Of a stretch of 64,000 nucleotides of DNA, positions 35,987-44,525 are shown one piece after another. The notes below the pieces were generated by a model. The model did not search any database and was not told the origin of the DNA. It was given only the letters and a program-made list of their open reading frames with translations. The DNA is from Phyllobacterium sp. 21LDTY02-6 (GTDB lineage: Bacteria > Pseudomonadota > Alphaproteobacteria > Rhizobiales > Rhizobiaceae). The stretch is from the NCBI RefSeq assembly GCF_023554255.2, contig NZ_JAMJWD020000005.1, positions 248,001 through 312,000 on the forward strand. The letters are read 5' to 3'. Each line of letters begins with the position of its first letter. The first letter of the stretch is position 1. The position numbers and the translations under genes were made by a program.

Positions 35987-36800
35987 CGAGGTGAGCCTCC
36001 GGTGCCATGAGTTTCAGAAGTATCTGGCTGTTGATTTGCTGCCTGTCGAGCGTATCGACAACGTGTCCGCTGCGTAGCACGGTAACCTTATCAGAAAGGC
36101 GCTTCACTTCTTCGAGTCGATGCGAAATGAAGATCACGATGTTGCCGGAAGCCGCATAATCCTCGATTGCTTCAAAGACGAGATCGCGATCTGCATAGTC
36201 GAGTGCGGCCGTGGCTTCGTCGAGAAGCAGGATCGACGGGCGATTGATGAGAGCGCGAGCAATTACCACAAGCTGCTGTGCAGCAAGTGACAGGCCGCCG
36301 GCAGCTGCATGAAGGTCGATAGGAAAGCGCGCGATCTTGGACAGGACTGCATCGGCAGCCGTCTCACGTCCCGATTTACTGACTTTGCGGGTGACGAGCC
36401 CGTCAAATCCGAGAAAGATGTTCTCGACCACCGAACGATGTGGAGCGATAAGGACTTCCTGGAACACTGTTGCAAGGCCCAGTGCTTTCATATCGGCAGG
36501 CGATTTGCCAGAGACGGTGTGATCATCGAGCACGACACGTCCATGGGTAGGTGCGACTACTCCCGACAATATCTTGAGCATGGTGCTCTTGCCTGACCCG
36601 TTTTCACCCAGGATCGTATGAACGCCATGGCTGAAAGTCACATTGGCATTTGTGAGCGCTACCGTTTCGCCATATCGTTTTTCGAGATTTTCGACACGGA
36701 GCGTCCTGACGGGAGCGTGCGCGATATTGGGCAGTCCCGCTTCGGCAAGCAGCCTGTGTATGCTGGAAGTGCCCAGCGTCGAATGCTCAGACTCTGGCAT
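35976..36800 (-). CDS. Sugar ABC transporter ATPase, N-terminal-half equivalent
   Basis: This roughly 274-residue protein matches the first domain of RbsA: Walker A GENGSGKST, the LSLAAQQLVVIARAL signature normal for domain 1, Walker B SILLLDEATAALD and IFISHRLEEV. ATG 36800 (AAAGG upstream) is preferred over 36818 or 36842. It ends with its own TGA 11 nt into the gene for domain 2. Both frames have their own ribosome sites, which argues for a real split rather than a sequencing frameshift. Confidence 0.87.
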   Translation of the reverse strand: MPESEHSTLGTSSIHRLLAEAGLPNIAHAPVRTLRVENLEKRYGETVALTNANVTFSHGVHTILGENGSGKSTMLKILSGVVAPTHGRVVLDDHTVSGKSPADMKALGLATVFQEVLIAPHRSVVENIFLGFDGLVTRKVSKSGRETAADAVLSKIARFPIDLHAAAGGLSLAAQQLVVIARALINRPSILLLDEATAALDYADRDLVFEAIEDYAASGNIVIFISHRLEEVKRLSDKVTVLRSGHVVDTLDRQQINSQILLKLMAPEAHLDVE

Positions 36801-36874
36801 CGAAGTGCCTTTCTGCATGCGACAAGCCAAAGCGGTTGCCAATTGATTTGGTAACGGTGTCGTCCGGCAAGCGG

Positions 36875-38080
36875 TTACTTGGCGCAGGAAGCTGGAACTT
36901 TGGCAAAATCATAAAGCGCTGTCGCGCTTCCGTTCGAAAAGTAGCCATTCAAGAGTTCTTCTGGAAATGGATCCTGCGGCGGAATCGGGAAGATGGCTGC
37001 GGAATCCGGCTTCATGCAGTCCTTGTACCAGGTCGGAAGATCGGCCTGCGTAATCGTCGGCATAGGTGCAATGATGGTGTTGACGAGCGGTTTCTGACCT
37101 TCAAGAACCCGCAAGGCGACCCGGAAGGCATTCTGTGCCGCGACATGCGGTGAAACTTCACCACCGTAGAACTTGAACGTGTCCCGGTTGGCATTCCAAT
37201 AGCCAAGGGCATCGCCTGAAATGGAACCTGCAATCAGAGGCAGCGGACGACCAGCCTGCTGGAAGGCTTCCGCAATGAAACGAGCTTCGCTGCCCGTTGA
37301 CCAGACTGCATCAATCTGCTGGGGCGTAGTGGCGAGTGCTTGTAGCACCGCGGATTTCGTTGTGGTGCCGGTCCAATCCCCGCTCACCTTGCGTGCAATC
37401 TTCAGGTTGGTGGATTCTTCAACAGCCTTTTCAAGTCCGGCATTTTCCTGCTGCACAAGCGGATGACCGGAAATGCCTTCGACCTGAAGGACGGTGCCGC
37501 CATCCTTGAGTGTCGCTGCGATGCCCTTGCCCATCTCATAACCCCAGAGATTCTGGTTATGCATGACATTGATGGCGTTCGGCGTCGTGACGGCCCCAGC
37601 CGACGTGATGACTGGAATATTCGCCTTATGGGCGTCGTCAATCACTGCATTGAGTGCAGTGGACGAGCCAGCAATGGTCGTAATGACATTACAGCGTTGT
37701 TCTATGAAGGCCCGAATTTGTGAAATCTGCTGCGTGGCATCGCCATTGGAGTCCGAAACAACAAATTCAGACACATCACCAGCCGCGATCGCGTTGTCTA
37801 CGAGGCGCTTGAGTTCATCATTGAAGGTCACCCGCCATGGATTGCCCATATAGGATTCCGAATGGCACCACCGCCATGGTTTGCTTGGTGCTTTGAAATC
37901 AGCATAAGCCGAAGGGCCCACTTCAACCACATCGGTATAAAGCGCCTGAATTTCGGTTGGAAGTGAGCCGAGTAGTGTGGCGCGGTCCTGACTTAGCGCC
38001 TGCGTGCTCAATGCGGAAGCCGACAAGATGACGAGCGCAAGTGGTGCCTTCAGACCGAGGCCTGAGCTTAGTTTGGTCAT
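36875..38080 (-). CDS. ABC transporter periplasmic sugar receptor (ribose/RbsB-like)
   Basis: This 401-residue type I receptor has a signal peptide (about 1-35, ending STQALSQ) and Peripla_BP_4 features such as SEYMGNPWRVTFNDELKRLV, IEQRCNVITTIAGSSTALNAVIDDAHKANIPVIT and QQIDAVWSTGSEARF. It is longer than RbsB (about 300), as in receptors for larger or modified sugars. ATG 38080 follows GGGAGGAGAACAC. It is the first gene of the importer operon and is divergent from the CoA-transferase operon. Confidence 0.88.
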   Translation of the reverse strand: MTKLSSGLGLKAPLALVILSASALSTQALSQDRATLLGSLPTEIQALYTDVVEVGPSAYADFKAPSKPWRWCHSESYMGNPWRVTFNDELKRLVDNAIAAGDVSEFVVSDSNGDATQQISQIRAFIEQRCNVITTIAGSSTALNAVIDDAHKANIPVITSAGAVTTPNAINVMHNQNLWGYEMGKGIAATLKDGGTVLQVEGISGHPLVQQENAGLEKAVEESTNLKIARKVSGDWTGTTTKSAVLQALATTPQQIDAVWSTGSEARFIAEAFQQAGRPLPLIAGSISGDALGYWNANRDTFKFYGGEVSPHVAAQNAFRVALRVLEGQKPLVNTIIAPMPTITQADLPTWYKDCMKPDSAAIFPIPPQDPFPEELLNGYFSNGSATALYDFAKVPASCAK

Positions 38081-38095
38081 GTGTTCTCCTCCCAT

Positions 38096-38112
38096 GTGAA
38101 TATGCTATTCAC
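38096..38112. promoter_or_regulatory. Perfect palindrome in the leader of the sugar receptor gene
   Basis: GTGAATATGCTATTCAC has 7-bp perfect arms around TGC and lies 16 bp upstream of the receptor ATG, with a further TATTCAC half-site at 38125-38131. It could be an operator distinct from the AGCGCT sites, or an RNA hairpin near the ribosome site. Confidence 0.4.
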
Positions 38113-38158
38113 TTGTAAAAATCTTATTCACATACATCACGTTAGGTCAAACGAAAAA

Positions 38159-38174
38159 TGTGAGCGCTAATGCA
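38159..38174. promoter_or_regulatory. LacI-type operator 1 (AGCGCT core)
   Basis: TGTGAGCGCTAATGCA is centred on the palindrome AGCGCT. It and the inverted copy 61 bp away share GTGAGCGCTAA. It lies between the divergent importer and CoA-transferase operons, so it can control both. Confidence 0.65.
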
Positions 38175-38217
38175 ATTGGTAGTAGTATGACACAAATCAT
38201 GTTGATCTGCATGTAGA

Positions 38218-38234
38218 AATGTTAGCGCTCACTC
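38218..38234. promoter_or_regulatory. LacI-type operator 2 (AGCGCT core)
   Basis: AATGTTAGCGCTCACTC is the inverted partner of operator 1, with 61 bp between centres (close to six helical turns), a spacing suited to cooperative binding by a LacI-family dimer pair. The best candidate regulator is the one at 31128-32174. Confidence 0.65.
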
Positions 38235-38299
38235 TAGACATGGGCAAAATTTAAGGTAGCTTCTGCGCAAATGGATTTGAGCAGGGAAGTGGAGCTGCC

Positions 38300-39493
38300 A
38301 TGGGTATTTTATCAGGCTATCGTGTGCTGGATTGTTCGATTGCTATGGCCGGGCCATTCGCTGCGCAGCGCTTGGGCGATCTTGGCGCTGATGTGGTAAA
38401 GGTTGAGCCGACCACGGGAGAATGGCAGCGCCATGTGGCGGCGGGCGGAGCCGAGGGCAGCCGCGTCAACGTCTCGTTTCTGTCGCTCAACCGCAACAAG
38501 CGTTCACTCGCGGTTGATCTGAAATCTCCGGATGGGAAACAGGTCCTTTTGGACCTAGTGAAAACTGCCGACGTGTTCTTGCAGAATTATCGCCCAGGCG
38601 TCGCAAAGCGCCTGGGCGTTGATTACGAGTCGCTCTCCAAGATCAATCCGGGGCTGATTTACGTTTCGATCTCCGGTTATGGCGAAGATGGTCCTTACGT
38701 GCACCGGCCGGGTCAGGATCTCGTTTTGCAGGGCATGTCGGGCGCCATGCTGTCGGCAGGCCGTGAGGCCGAGCCGCCGACAGCTGCAGGGCAATATCTT
38801 GTTGATGCGATCACGGCCTACAACGCCTTTGAAGGCGCGCTTGCTGCGCTACTCCATCGCGAGCGCACTGGCGAGGGTCAGTTGGTACAAGTCAATATGC
38901 TGGATGCGATCACGACCATTCAGATGCAGGAGCTTTCGGTTTTCACCGTCGGCGGCAAGCCACAGGAACGGTCGGCAGAGCCACACGCCCATGTCTATAT
39001 CCGTGCCCCCTACGGCGCTTTTGCAACGTCTGATGGCTTCATCATCGTCGCTTTTCCAAAGTTGGAGACGCTGGGCAAGGTCATCGGCGAAGATAGTTTC
39101 CTTACCATGAATGACGAGGTCGACACCTGGACGCGACGCGACGAAATCTTTGCCAAGACCCGGGAAAAGCTGAGGACAAAGACTTCCAGCGAATGGCTGG
39201 AGCTTCTGCGTGCTGCTGATATCTGGTGCGGCCCCGTCTATGGCTATGCCGATCTCGTTGAAGACGAGCAGATCAAGCACAATGGCACGTTTGTCGAATA
39301 TGAGCATCCGACCGAGGGCAGGGTGAAGACACCGGGTTTCCCGATCCGTTTCTCCAAAACGCCATCGACAGTGGATCGCGGAGCACCAATCACGGGCCAA
39401 GACACGCGCGATGTACTGGCTGAAGCCGGATATGCGGCCGACAAAATCGAAGCGCTGGAGCGATCGGGCGCTATTGTTTCGGGCAGCATCTGA
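38300..39493 (+). CDS. Family III CoA-transferase (CaiB/BaiF)
   Basis: This 397-residue enzyme moves CoA between carboxylic acids. It has the N-terminal RVLDCSIAMAGPFAAQRLGDLGADVVKVE, FLSLNRNKRSLAVDLKSPDG and HRPGQDLVLQGMSG, in which the aspartate after PGQ matches the catalytic Asp of formyl-CoA transferase. Starting from ATG 38300, it is the first gene of a three-gene operon. With the crotonase downstream it suggests that the imported compound is activated as a CoA thioester. Confidence 0.9.
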   Translation: MGILSGYRVLDCSIAMAGPFAAQRLGDLGADVVKVEPTTGEWQRHVAAGGAEGSRVNVSFLSLNRNKRSLAVDLKSPDGKQVLLDLVKTADVFLQNYRPGVAKRLGVDYESLSKINPGLIYVSISGYGEDGPYVHRPGQDLVLQGMSGAMLSAGREAEPPTAAGQYLVDAITAYNAFEGALAALLHRERTGEGQLVQVNMLDAITTIQMQELSVFTVGGKPQERSAEPHAHVYIRAPYGAFATSDGFIIVAFPKLETLGKVIGEDSFLTMNDEVDTWTRRDEIFAKTREKLRTKTSSEWLELLRAADIWCGPVYGYADLVEDEQIKHNGTFVEYEHPTEGRVKTPGFPIRFSKTPSTVDRGAPITGQDTRDVLAEAGYAADKIEALERSGAIVSGSI

Positions 39494-39494
39494 A

Positions 39495-40640
39495 ATGCAG
39501 GCGGTTAAAGCGCTCACTTGGGACCATCCGCGCGGCTACAACGCATTGGCTGCGGCAGCAAAATTGCCGATCGTCAATAATTCAGGTTTGGACATCCTTT
39601 GGCAAAAGCAGCCACTGGAAGGGTTTGAATCGCACCCGATCGCGGATCTCTGCGCACGCTATGATCTCGTGGTTCTCGATCATCCGCATGTGGGTGAGGC
39701 CATTTCCAGCAACTGCCTCCATTCGCTTGAGGAAGTGTTTGGCGCGCAAACAATTGCCGAACTTGGCGAAGTCAGCATCGGCCCATCGCTGACGAGCTAT
39801 CGCTTTGGGGGTAAGCACTGGGCCCTGCCGCTTGATGCCGCCACGCAGGTTATGGCTCTGCGTCCAGATATTGCAGACGATATTCCGGTCACATGGGATG
39901 AAGTGCTTCGCCTTTCGCAAAGAAGCGGAAAGGTAGCACTATCGCTCGCTGGTCCGCATGCCTGTCTGTCATTTCTGTCTATTGCTGCCGCTCATGGGGA
40001 ACCGCCCGCTGAAGCGGATCCGGACATATTGGTTTCCGAAACTGTCGGACGACAGGTCTATGGCCTGATGGCGGAACTGGCTGCGCGCAGCCCTGCGTCT
40101 GTCCGGCAAATGAATCCCATCGGCCTGCTGGGACATATGGGTCAGAATGAGGACGTCGCACTTTGCCCGCTGGTCTATGGCTATGTGAATTATGCGGCTC
40201 CGCAAAGTGGACGGACTATCATGTTTCAAAATGCACCGCGCGCCGCCGTTGGCGGGCGTCCTGGTTCGACGTTGGGTGGTACGGGTATTGGTATTTCCCG
40301 CCGTTGCAATGTTACGCCGCAACTCAAAAGCCATCTGTTGTGGCTGATGGGCCACGAAGCCCAATCGAGATTTATTCCCGACCATGATGGTCAACCATCG
40401 CGCCGCGATGTCTGGCACGATGACCGGGTGAACCGGCAATGGGCCGATTTCTATCGCAATACGGCGGATACGTTGGAGCAGGCCTATGTACGTCCGCGTC
40501 ATGACGGCTACATCGCTTTTCAGGGCAAGGCTTCGGCGATGTTGAGAGCGGCGTTTGATGAACGCCGCCCTGCACCCGCAGTGCTGAATGAATTGCAATC
40601 TCTTTATGCGGCTTCGCGCGTGCGTGGCGGTGAAAGGTAG
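39495..40640 (+). CDS. Signal-less solute-binding-like protein in a CoA operon
   Basis: This 381-residue protein resembles extracellular solute-binding family 1 receptors in pattern: PIADLCARYDLVVLDHPHVGEA, a hinge-like YRFGGKHWALPLDAATQVMALRPDI followed by TWDEVL, and LGGTGIGISRRC. However, the start (MQAVKALTWDHPRGYNAL) has no hydrophobic signal sequence, so it should stay in the cytoplasm. ATG 39495 is 2 nt after the CoA-transferase stop, and the crotonase gene follows after 7 nt. It may be an intracellular ligand carrier, sensor or subunit of the CoA enzymes; no function is established by sequence alone. Confidence 0.72.
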   Translation: MQAVKALTWDHPRGYNALAAAAKLPIVNNSGLDILWQKQPLEGFESHPIADLCARYDLVVLDHPHVGEAISSNCLHSLEEVFGAQTIAELGEVSIGPSLTSYRFGGKHWALPLDAATQVMALRPDIADDIPVTWDEVLRLSQRSGKVALSLAGPHACLSFLSIAAAHGEPPAEADPDILVSETVGRQVYGLMAELAARSPASVRQMNPIGLLGHMGQNEDVALCPLVYGYVNYAAPQSGRTIMFQNAPRAAVGGRPGSTLGGTGIGISRRCNVTPQLKSHLLWLMGHEAQSRFIPDHDGQPSRRDVWHDDRVNRQWADFYRNTADTLEQAYVRPRHDGYIAFQGKASAMLRAAFDERRPAPAVLNELQSLYAASRVRGGER

Positions 40641-40647
40641 GTTTTGA

Positions 40648-41418
40648 ATGACAGAAGAAATAAAATTCGAAATAGCTGGGGCGATTGCCATCATCACATT
40701 GAATCGCCCGCAAAAGCTCAATGCCGTGACGCCGGAAATGGCTGATGCGATCGTTGCTGCAGTGACAGAATGCAACGATAGTAACACTATCCGTTGTGTC
40801 ATTCTGACTGGCGCCGGAGAGCGAGCTTTCTGTGCAGGCTCGGATATCCGCGAACTCGATGCGTATGAGACACCATGGCAGTTCCGTAATCGGCCAGACT
40901 ATTGCGACGCATTTCGTGCGTTGCTCAAGCCGTCGATTGCGGCCGTCAACGGCTTTGCCTTTGGCGGGGGACTTGAAACGGCTATGTCCTGTGACATCCG
41001 GATTGCATCCGAAAATGCCCAGTTTGCGGCACCTGAGATCAAGCTCGGCTGGATCGGCGGCGGCGGAGTGGGGGCCCACCTGGCGCATTCCGTCGGCGCA
41101 TCCAATGCGGCGCTGATGATCATGACAGGCGATCCGATTTCAGCTGAGAAGGCAGAACGGTGGGGGCTGGTGAGCGAGGTTGTGCCGCAGGCCGATTTGC
41201 TTGCACGCGCCCACGAAATTGCGAACTTGATCGCATCGCGCGCACCCATTGCCGCCGAGACTGCGAAACTCAATCTCAAAGCTGCTGTTTCGATGCCACT
41301 TGAAAAAGCCATCGAATACGAACGCGATCTGCAAACGATCTGCTTTGCAACCGAGGATGCGCGTGAAGGGCGAGAAGCTTTCAAGGAAAAAAGGGCACCA
41401 GTTTTCAGGCGCCGATGA
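40648..41418 (+). CDS. Enoyl-CoA hydratase/isomerase family protein
   Basis: This 256-residue crotonase has the oxyanion segments FCAGSDIREL and GFAFGGGLETAMSCD. Both positions equivalent to the hydratase glutamates are kept (GGGLE and FAAPEIKLGWIGGGG). It may hydrate an enoyl-CoA or carry out another crotonase reaction on the CoA ester formed by the CaiB-type enzyme. It ends the operon. Confidence 0.9.
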   Translation: MTEEIKFEIAGAIAIITLNRPQKLNAVTPEMADAIVAAVTECNDSNTIRCVILTGAGERAFCAGSDIRELDAYETPWQFRNRPDYCDAFRALLKPSIAAVNGFAFGGGLETAMSCDIRIASENAQFAAPEIKLGWIGGGGVGAHLAHSVGASNAALMIMTGDPISAEKAERWGLVSEVVPQADLLARAHEIANLIASRAPIAAETAKLNLKAAVSMPLEKAIEYERDLQTICFATEDAREGREAFKEKRAPVFRRR

Positions 41419-41470
41419 GAGGACTTCTGAGGCTGTACAAATCTATCATTAGTTCATGGGAGGAACGCTC

Positions 41471-42805
41471 GTGGGAACGAGTCCAACAACCGGGTCAAGG
41501 GCACTCGCCAGCACAATATTTGCAAGCACCATTGGAACAGTCGTCGAATGGTATGACTTCATACTGTACGCCACCGCGGCAGCATTGATATTCAACCATC
41601 TGTTCTTTCCGCAATTTGACCCCACCACGGGGATAATTGCTTCTTTTGCGACATATACAGTGGGTTTCCTGGTGCGCCCGCTTGGCGGTATCGTCTTTGG
41701 TTGGATGGGCGATCGCATTGGTCGCAAACCGGTGCTGATGCTAACGCTCTTGATGATGGGCGTCAGCACGACACTGATCGGCTTGCTGCCGACCTATGCC
41801 TCGATTGGTATCTGGGCCCCAATCTTCCTTCTCTTGCTTCGCATTGTACAAGGCCTGGGAGCTGGCGCGGAATATGCCGGCGCCGTCGTTATGGCAGGCG
41901 AGATTGCGTCGGACAGACGGGGGCTTTTTGCCAGCCTTCCCGCCGCTGCGGTGGATGTGGCGACCATTCTGGCGGCGGGTGTTTTTGCGCTCTTTACGTT
42001 GCTGCCGGAAGACGCATTCATGAGTTGGGGCTGGCGCATTCCATTTCTGTTGAGTGGACTGGTGCTATTTCTCGGCGTCTATATACGCCGCAAGGTTCCA
42101 GAATCGCCGGAATTTATTCAGGTTAAGGAAGAGCGCCGCGACACAAAATTGCCGGTGCTGGAAGTGCTCCGCAATCATCCCCGCACAATGCTTGCCGCGA
42201 TGGGCGCTAACCTCGCGCCGAACCTTTCCTATGTGTTCCAGACATTCACTTTGGCCTATGCGACGTCTAAACTTGGTTTCCCACGTGAGATCATTCTAAC
42301 TGGTGTCATGCTTTCAAGCGCGTTCGGCGCGGTCATGTGCGTGGTATTTGGGGCATTGTCCGATCGTTTCGGACGGGTTGTCATCATGGCCTTGGGTTCG
42401 GCTGCGGCGGCGGTCTACTCCTTGGTATATTTCCAGCTGCTGGGCGCGGGCACACCGTGGATGGCGGTTGTTCTGATCATCATCGGCCATGCGATTGGCG
42501 CCAGATCGTCCTTTGGTGTTCAGCCTGCCTTTTACTGCGATATCTTCCCAACCGAGGTGCGCTACAGCGCGATCGCCTTTGCGCGCGAAGTTACCGGCGC
42601 CATCTTTGTTGGTCCGTTGCCGTTGTTAGCGACTGCGCTTGTCGGCTGGTATGACTCTGTCTGGCCCGTCGCGATGATAACTGCTCTCTATTGTCTCATC
42701 ACACTGGCGTCGGTGTTGTGGGTCGAGAAGGCTCGCCGTCGTGACGAGCAATCAAACCGGAAACGCATTCTGTCCGAGCAGGAGGCGCGCACAGCGCACG
42801 GCTGA
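41471..42805 (+). CDS. MFS metabolite:proton symporter (MHS family)
   Basis: This roughly 444-residue twelve-helix transporter has the MHS hallmark GTVVEWYDFILYATAA, the GWMGDRIGRKPVLM loop, GLGAGAEYAGAVVMAGE and the second-half GALSDRFGR. Relatives carry shikimate, alpha-ketoglutarate, citrate or proline/betaine. GTG 41471 is preferred because GGGAGG lies 7 nt upstream; the ATG at 41456 overlaps that site. It may export or import an acid linked to the preceding operon, but 50 nt separate them. Confidence 0.9.
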   Translation: MGTSPTTGSRALASTIFASTIGTVVEWYDFILYATAAALIFNHLFFPQFDPTTGIIASFATYTVGFLVRPLGGIVFGWMGDRIGRKPVLMLTLLMMGVSTTLIGLLPTYASIGIWAPIFLLLLRIVQGLGAGAEYAGAVVMAGEIASDRRGLFASLPAAAVDVATILAAGVFALFTLLPEDAFMSWGWRIPFLLSGLVLFLGVYIRRKVPESPEFIQVKEERRDTKLPVLEVLRNHPRTMLAAMGANLAPNLSYVFQTFTLAYATSKLGFPREIILTGVMLSSAFGAVMCVVFGALSDRFGRVVIMALGSAAAAVYSLVYFQLLGAGTPWMAVVLIIIGHAIGARSSFGVQPAFYCDIFPTEVRYSAIAFAREVTGAIFVGPLPLLATALVGWYDSVWPVAMITALYCLITLASVLWVEKARRRDEQSNRKRILSEQEARTAHG

Positions 42806-43195
42806 TTAGTCAGTAGAACCTTGACTTGCCAGTCGACACAGTTCGATCTTTGCGTGATTTTCAGGCTGCTTCCGTGCATGTGACTTCCAACTACATGTCG
42901 GTCGCAGCAGCCTAGCCCAATTTGACCGGCGGCGCTGCCCAGCAAAGGCTGAGCATCATAAACGATGTATCGCTGGTGCGAAAATCCGCGAAGGGAAACA
43001 GCGGATGACCCAGAATTTGGTCAAGTTCCATCGTCTGTTCATACAATGAGATCGATTGAGTATCCAGATCGCCCTAACTGTCGGACAGGCACGTATTGCC
43101 CGATGGCGATTGCCGCGGTAGCGTTCTCACCTGGCAGGAGAAGCCATTTTGCCTTGCCGCTTGCGCGGACATGTTGATAATCGAGAAGGATTTTC
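42806..43195. other. 390-bp intergenic stretch
   Basis: No gene with a ribosome site or recognisable product is seen on either strand. It presumably holds the promoter of the SPFH gene, but no consensus element stands out. Confidence 0.4.
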
Positions 43196-44227
43196 ATGTT
43201 CAGTTTTCCGGAATTTAATCTCTTTGGCTTCGAAATACCGGTATCGCCTTTGGTGGGAGTTATCGGTGCACTGATCATATTGCGATGGGCAAAGACATTC
43301 TTTGTCATAACTCCGCAACAGCATGCGCGGGTACTTGAAACCTTCGGGCGTTACACGGGCTACCGTACTGCCGGATTGTCGATCAAGTTTCCATGGCCGT
43401 TTCAGCGCGCCCGCAAGCCATTTTCCCTCCAAACCCGGCAGATCGCTTTACAGCTTGGCGTCAAATCGAAGGATAATGCCTTTGTGACGATGCCGATCAG
43501 TCTGCAATATCGGGTCATACCATCAGCAGTCAAAGCGGCTTTCTATGAGTTACACAACCCGGAGGCCCAAATCGAATCCTACGTGGCAACGGATGCGCGC
43601 GCCGTTGCGGCCGCACGAACTTTCGATCAGCTCTACACTGATCGAGATGAGTTCACCCGCACCGTCCGTGAGTCTTTGGACGAAGCTATCAATGCTTATG
43701 GCTACGAGATCCGGGCGGTGCTGATTGATGATCCACGGCCAACGCCTGAGATGATCTCAGCCTTCAACGAAGTGCTTGCATCGCAGCGCAGATTGGAAGC
43801 GGCCGAGAATGATGGCGAGGCTGAAAAGATAAAACGCACCAAGAGCGCGGAAGCCTCGGCAGCAGCAATGTCGATCACCGCACGCGGCATCGCGGAAAGC
43901 CGCAGCATTATTGCAGAAGGCAATGCACGGGCGCTTTCAGCATTTCGTGCTGATACGACGCTGACTGATTCTGATGCCATGGCCTTCATGATGGAAATCA
44001 ATCGGCTGGAAGCCCTCAGAGATGCTGCTTCTCACGGAGGTCGCACAGTGCTGGTGACGGGCGATGCGCCCAATGCCGATCTCGTGAGCCGGTCCCTTTT
44101 GGGTGGCCTCGGTTCAGGTGACGGTAAACAATCTGGATCCAGAGCATCGCCGAAATTGACACCAGACGAGATAGAGCTTGCGCAAGAGGCTGGCACTGGT
44201 TCAGACGTACAGGTGACGAAAAGCTGA
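43196..44227 (+). CDS. SPFH/band-7 domain membrane protein
   Basis: This 343-residue protein has an N-terminal membrane anchor (VSPLVGVIGALIILRW), then the SPFH domain with FFVITPQQHARVLETFGRYT, NAFVTMPISLQYRV and SYVATDARAVAAARTFDQLY. A charged coiled-coil follows (about residues 190-245, with alanine-rich ESRSIIAEGNARALSAF). Such proteins scaffold membrane microdomains or regulate FtsH-type proteases. ATG 43196 follows AAGGA. It stands alone, unconnected to its catabolic neighbours. Confidence 0.85.
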   Translation: MFSFPEFNLFGFEIPVSPLVGVIGALIILRWAKTFFVITPQQHARVLETFGRYTGYRTAGLSIKFPWPFQRARKPFSLQTRQIALQLGVKSKDNAFVTMPISLQYRVIPSAVKAAFYELHNPEAQIESYVATDARAVAAARTFDQLYTDRDEFTRTVRESLDEAINAYGYEIRAVLIDDPRPTPEMISAFNEVLASQRRLEAAENDGEAEKIKRTKSAEASAAAMSITARGIAESRSIIAEGNARALSAFRADTTLTDSDAMAFMMEINRLEALRDAASHGGRTVLVTGDAPNADLVSRSLLGGLGSGDGKQSGSRASPKLTPDEIELAQEAGTGSDVQVTKS

Positions 44228-44281
44228 TGTGTTTCAGCGGTGCCGCTTGGTTGTCTCGAGGCACTTCCCGATGAACCCTCG

Positions 44282-44464
44282 CTATGGTTCGCTGGCCCGC
44301 GCGGCTGCGCGCATCGGGGCAGCGAGCGATTTGCGTAGCGTCTCCAACGCCTCTTTTCGCCGCGCGGCGAGCACCAATTCGATCTCGGAAGATAGGGCCA
44401 ACAGGGCGGCCAACCGGCTACCGAATGTGCCGGTTGCACCGATCAGGACGACGCGCCTTCTCAC
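44282..44464 (-). pseudogene. Truncated saccharopine-dehydrogenase-type NAD(P)-binding fragment
   Basis: Only 60 residues remain, starting RRRVVLIGATGTFGSRLAALL, a Rossmann dinucleotide-binding segment followed by VLAARRKEALETL. Full-length saccharopine-dehydrogenase-like proteins have 350-400 residues, and the next frame stops at once. This is a decayed N-terminal stub. Confidence 0.6.
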
Positions 44465-44525
44465 GGCTTGCCTATTGGTATTTCGTCGATGAAGCGCGCC
44501 CGGACATGCGGCGGGAAAACTGATT

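Noticed and set aside
41456-41470. ATG 41456 as the start of the MHS symporter
   Set aside because: It overlaps the GGGAGG ribosome site that fits GTG 41471 at ideal spacing, and the family N terminus is reached from the GTG.
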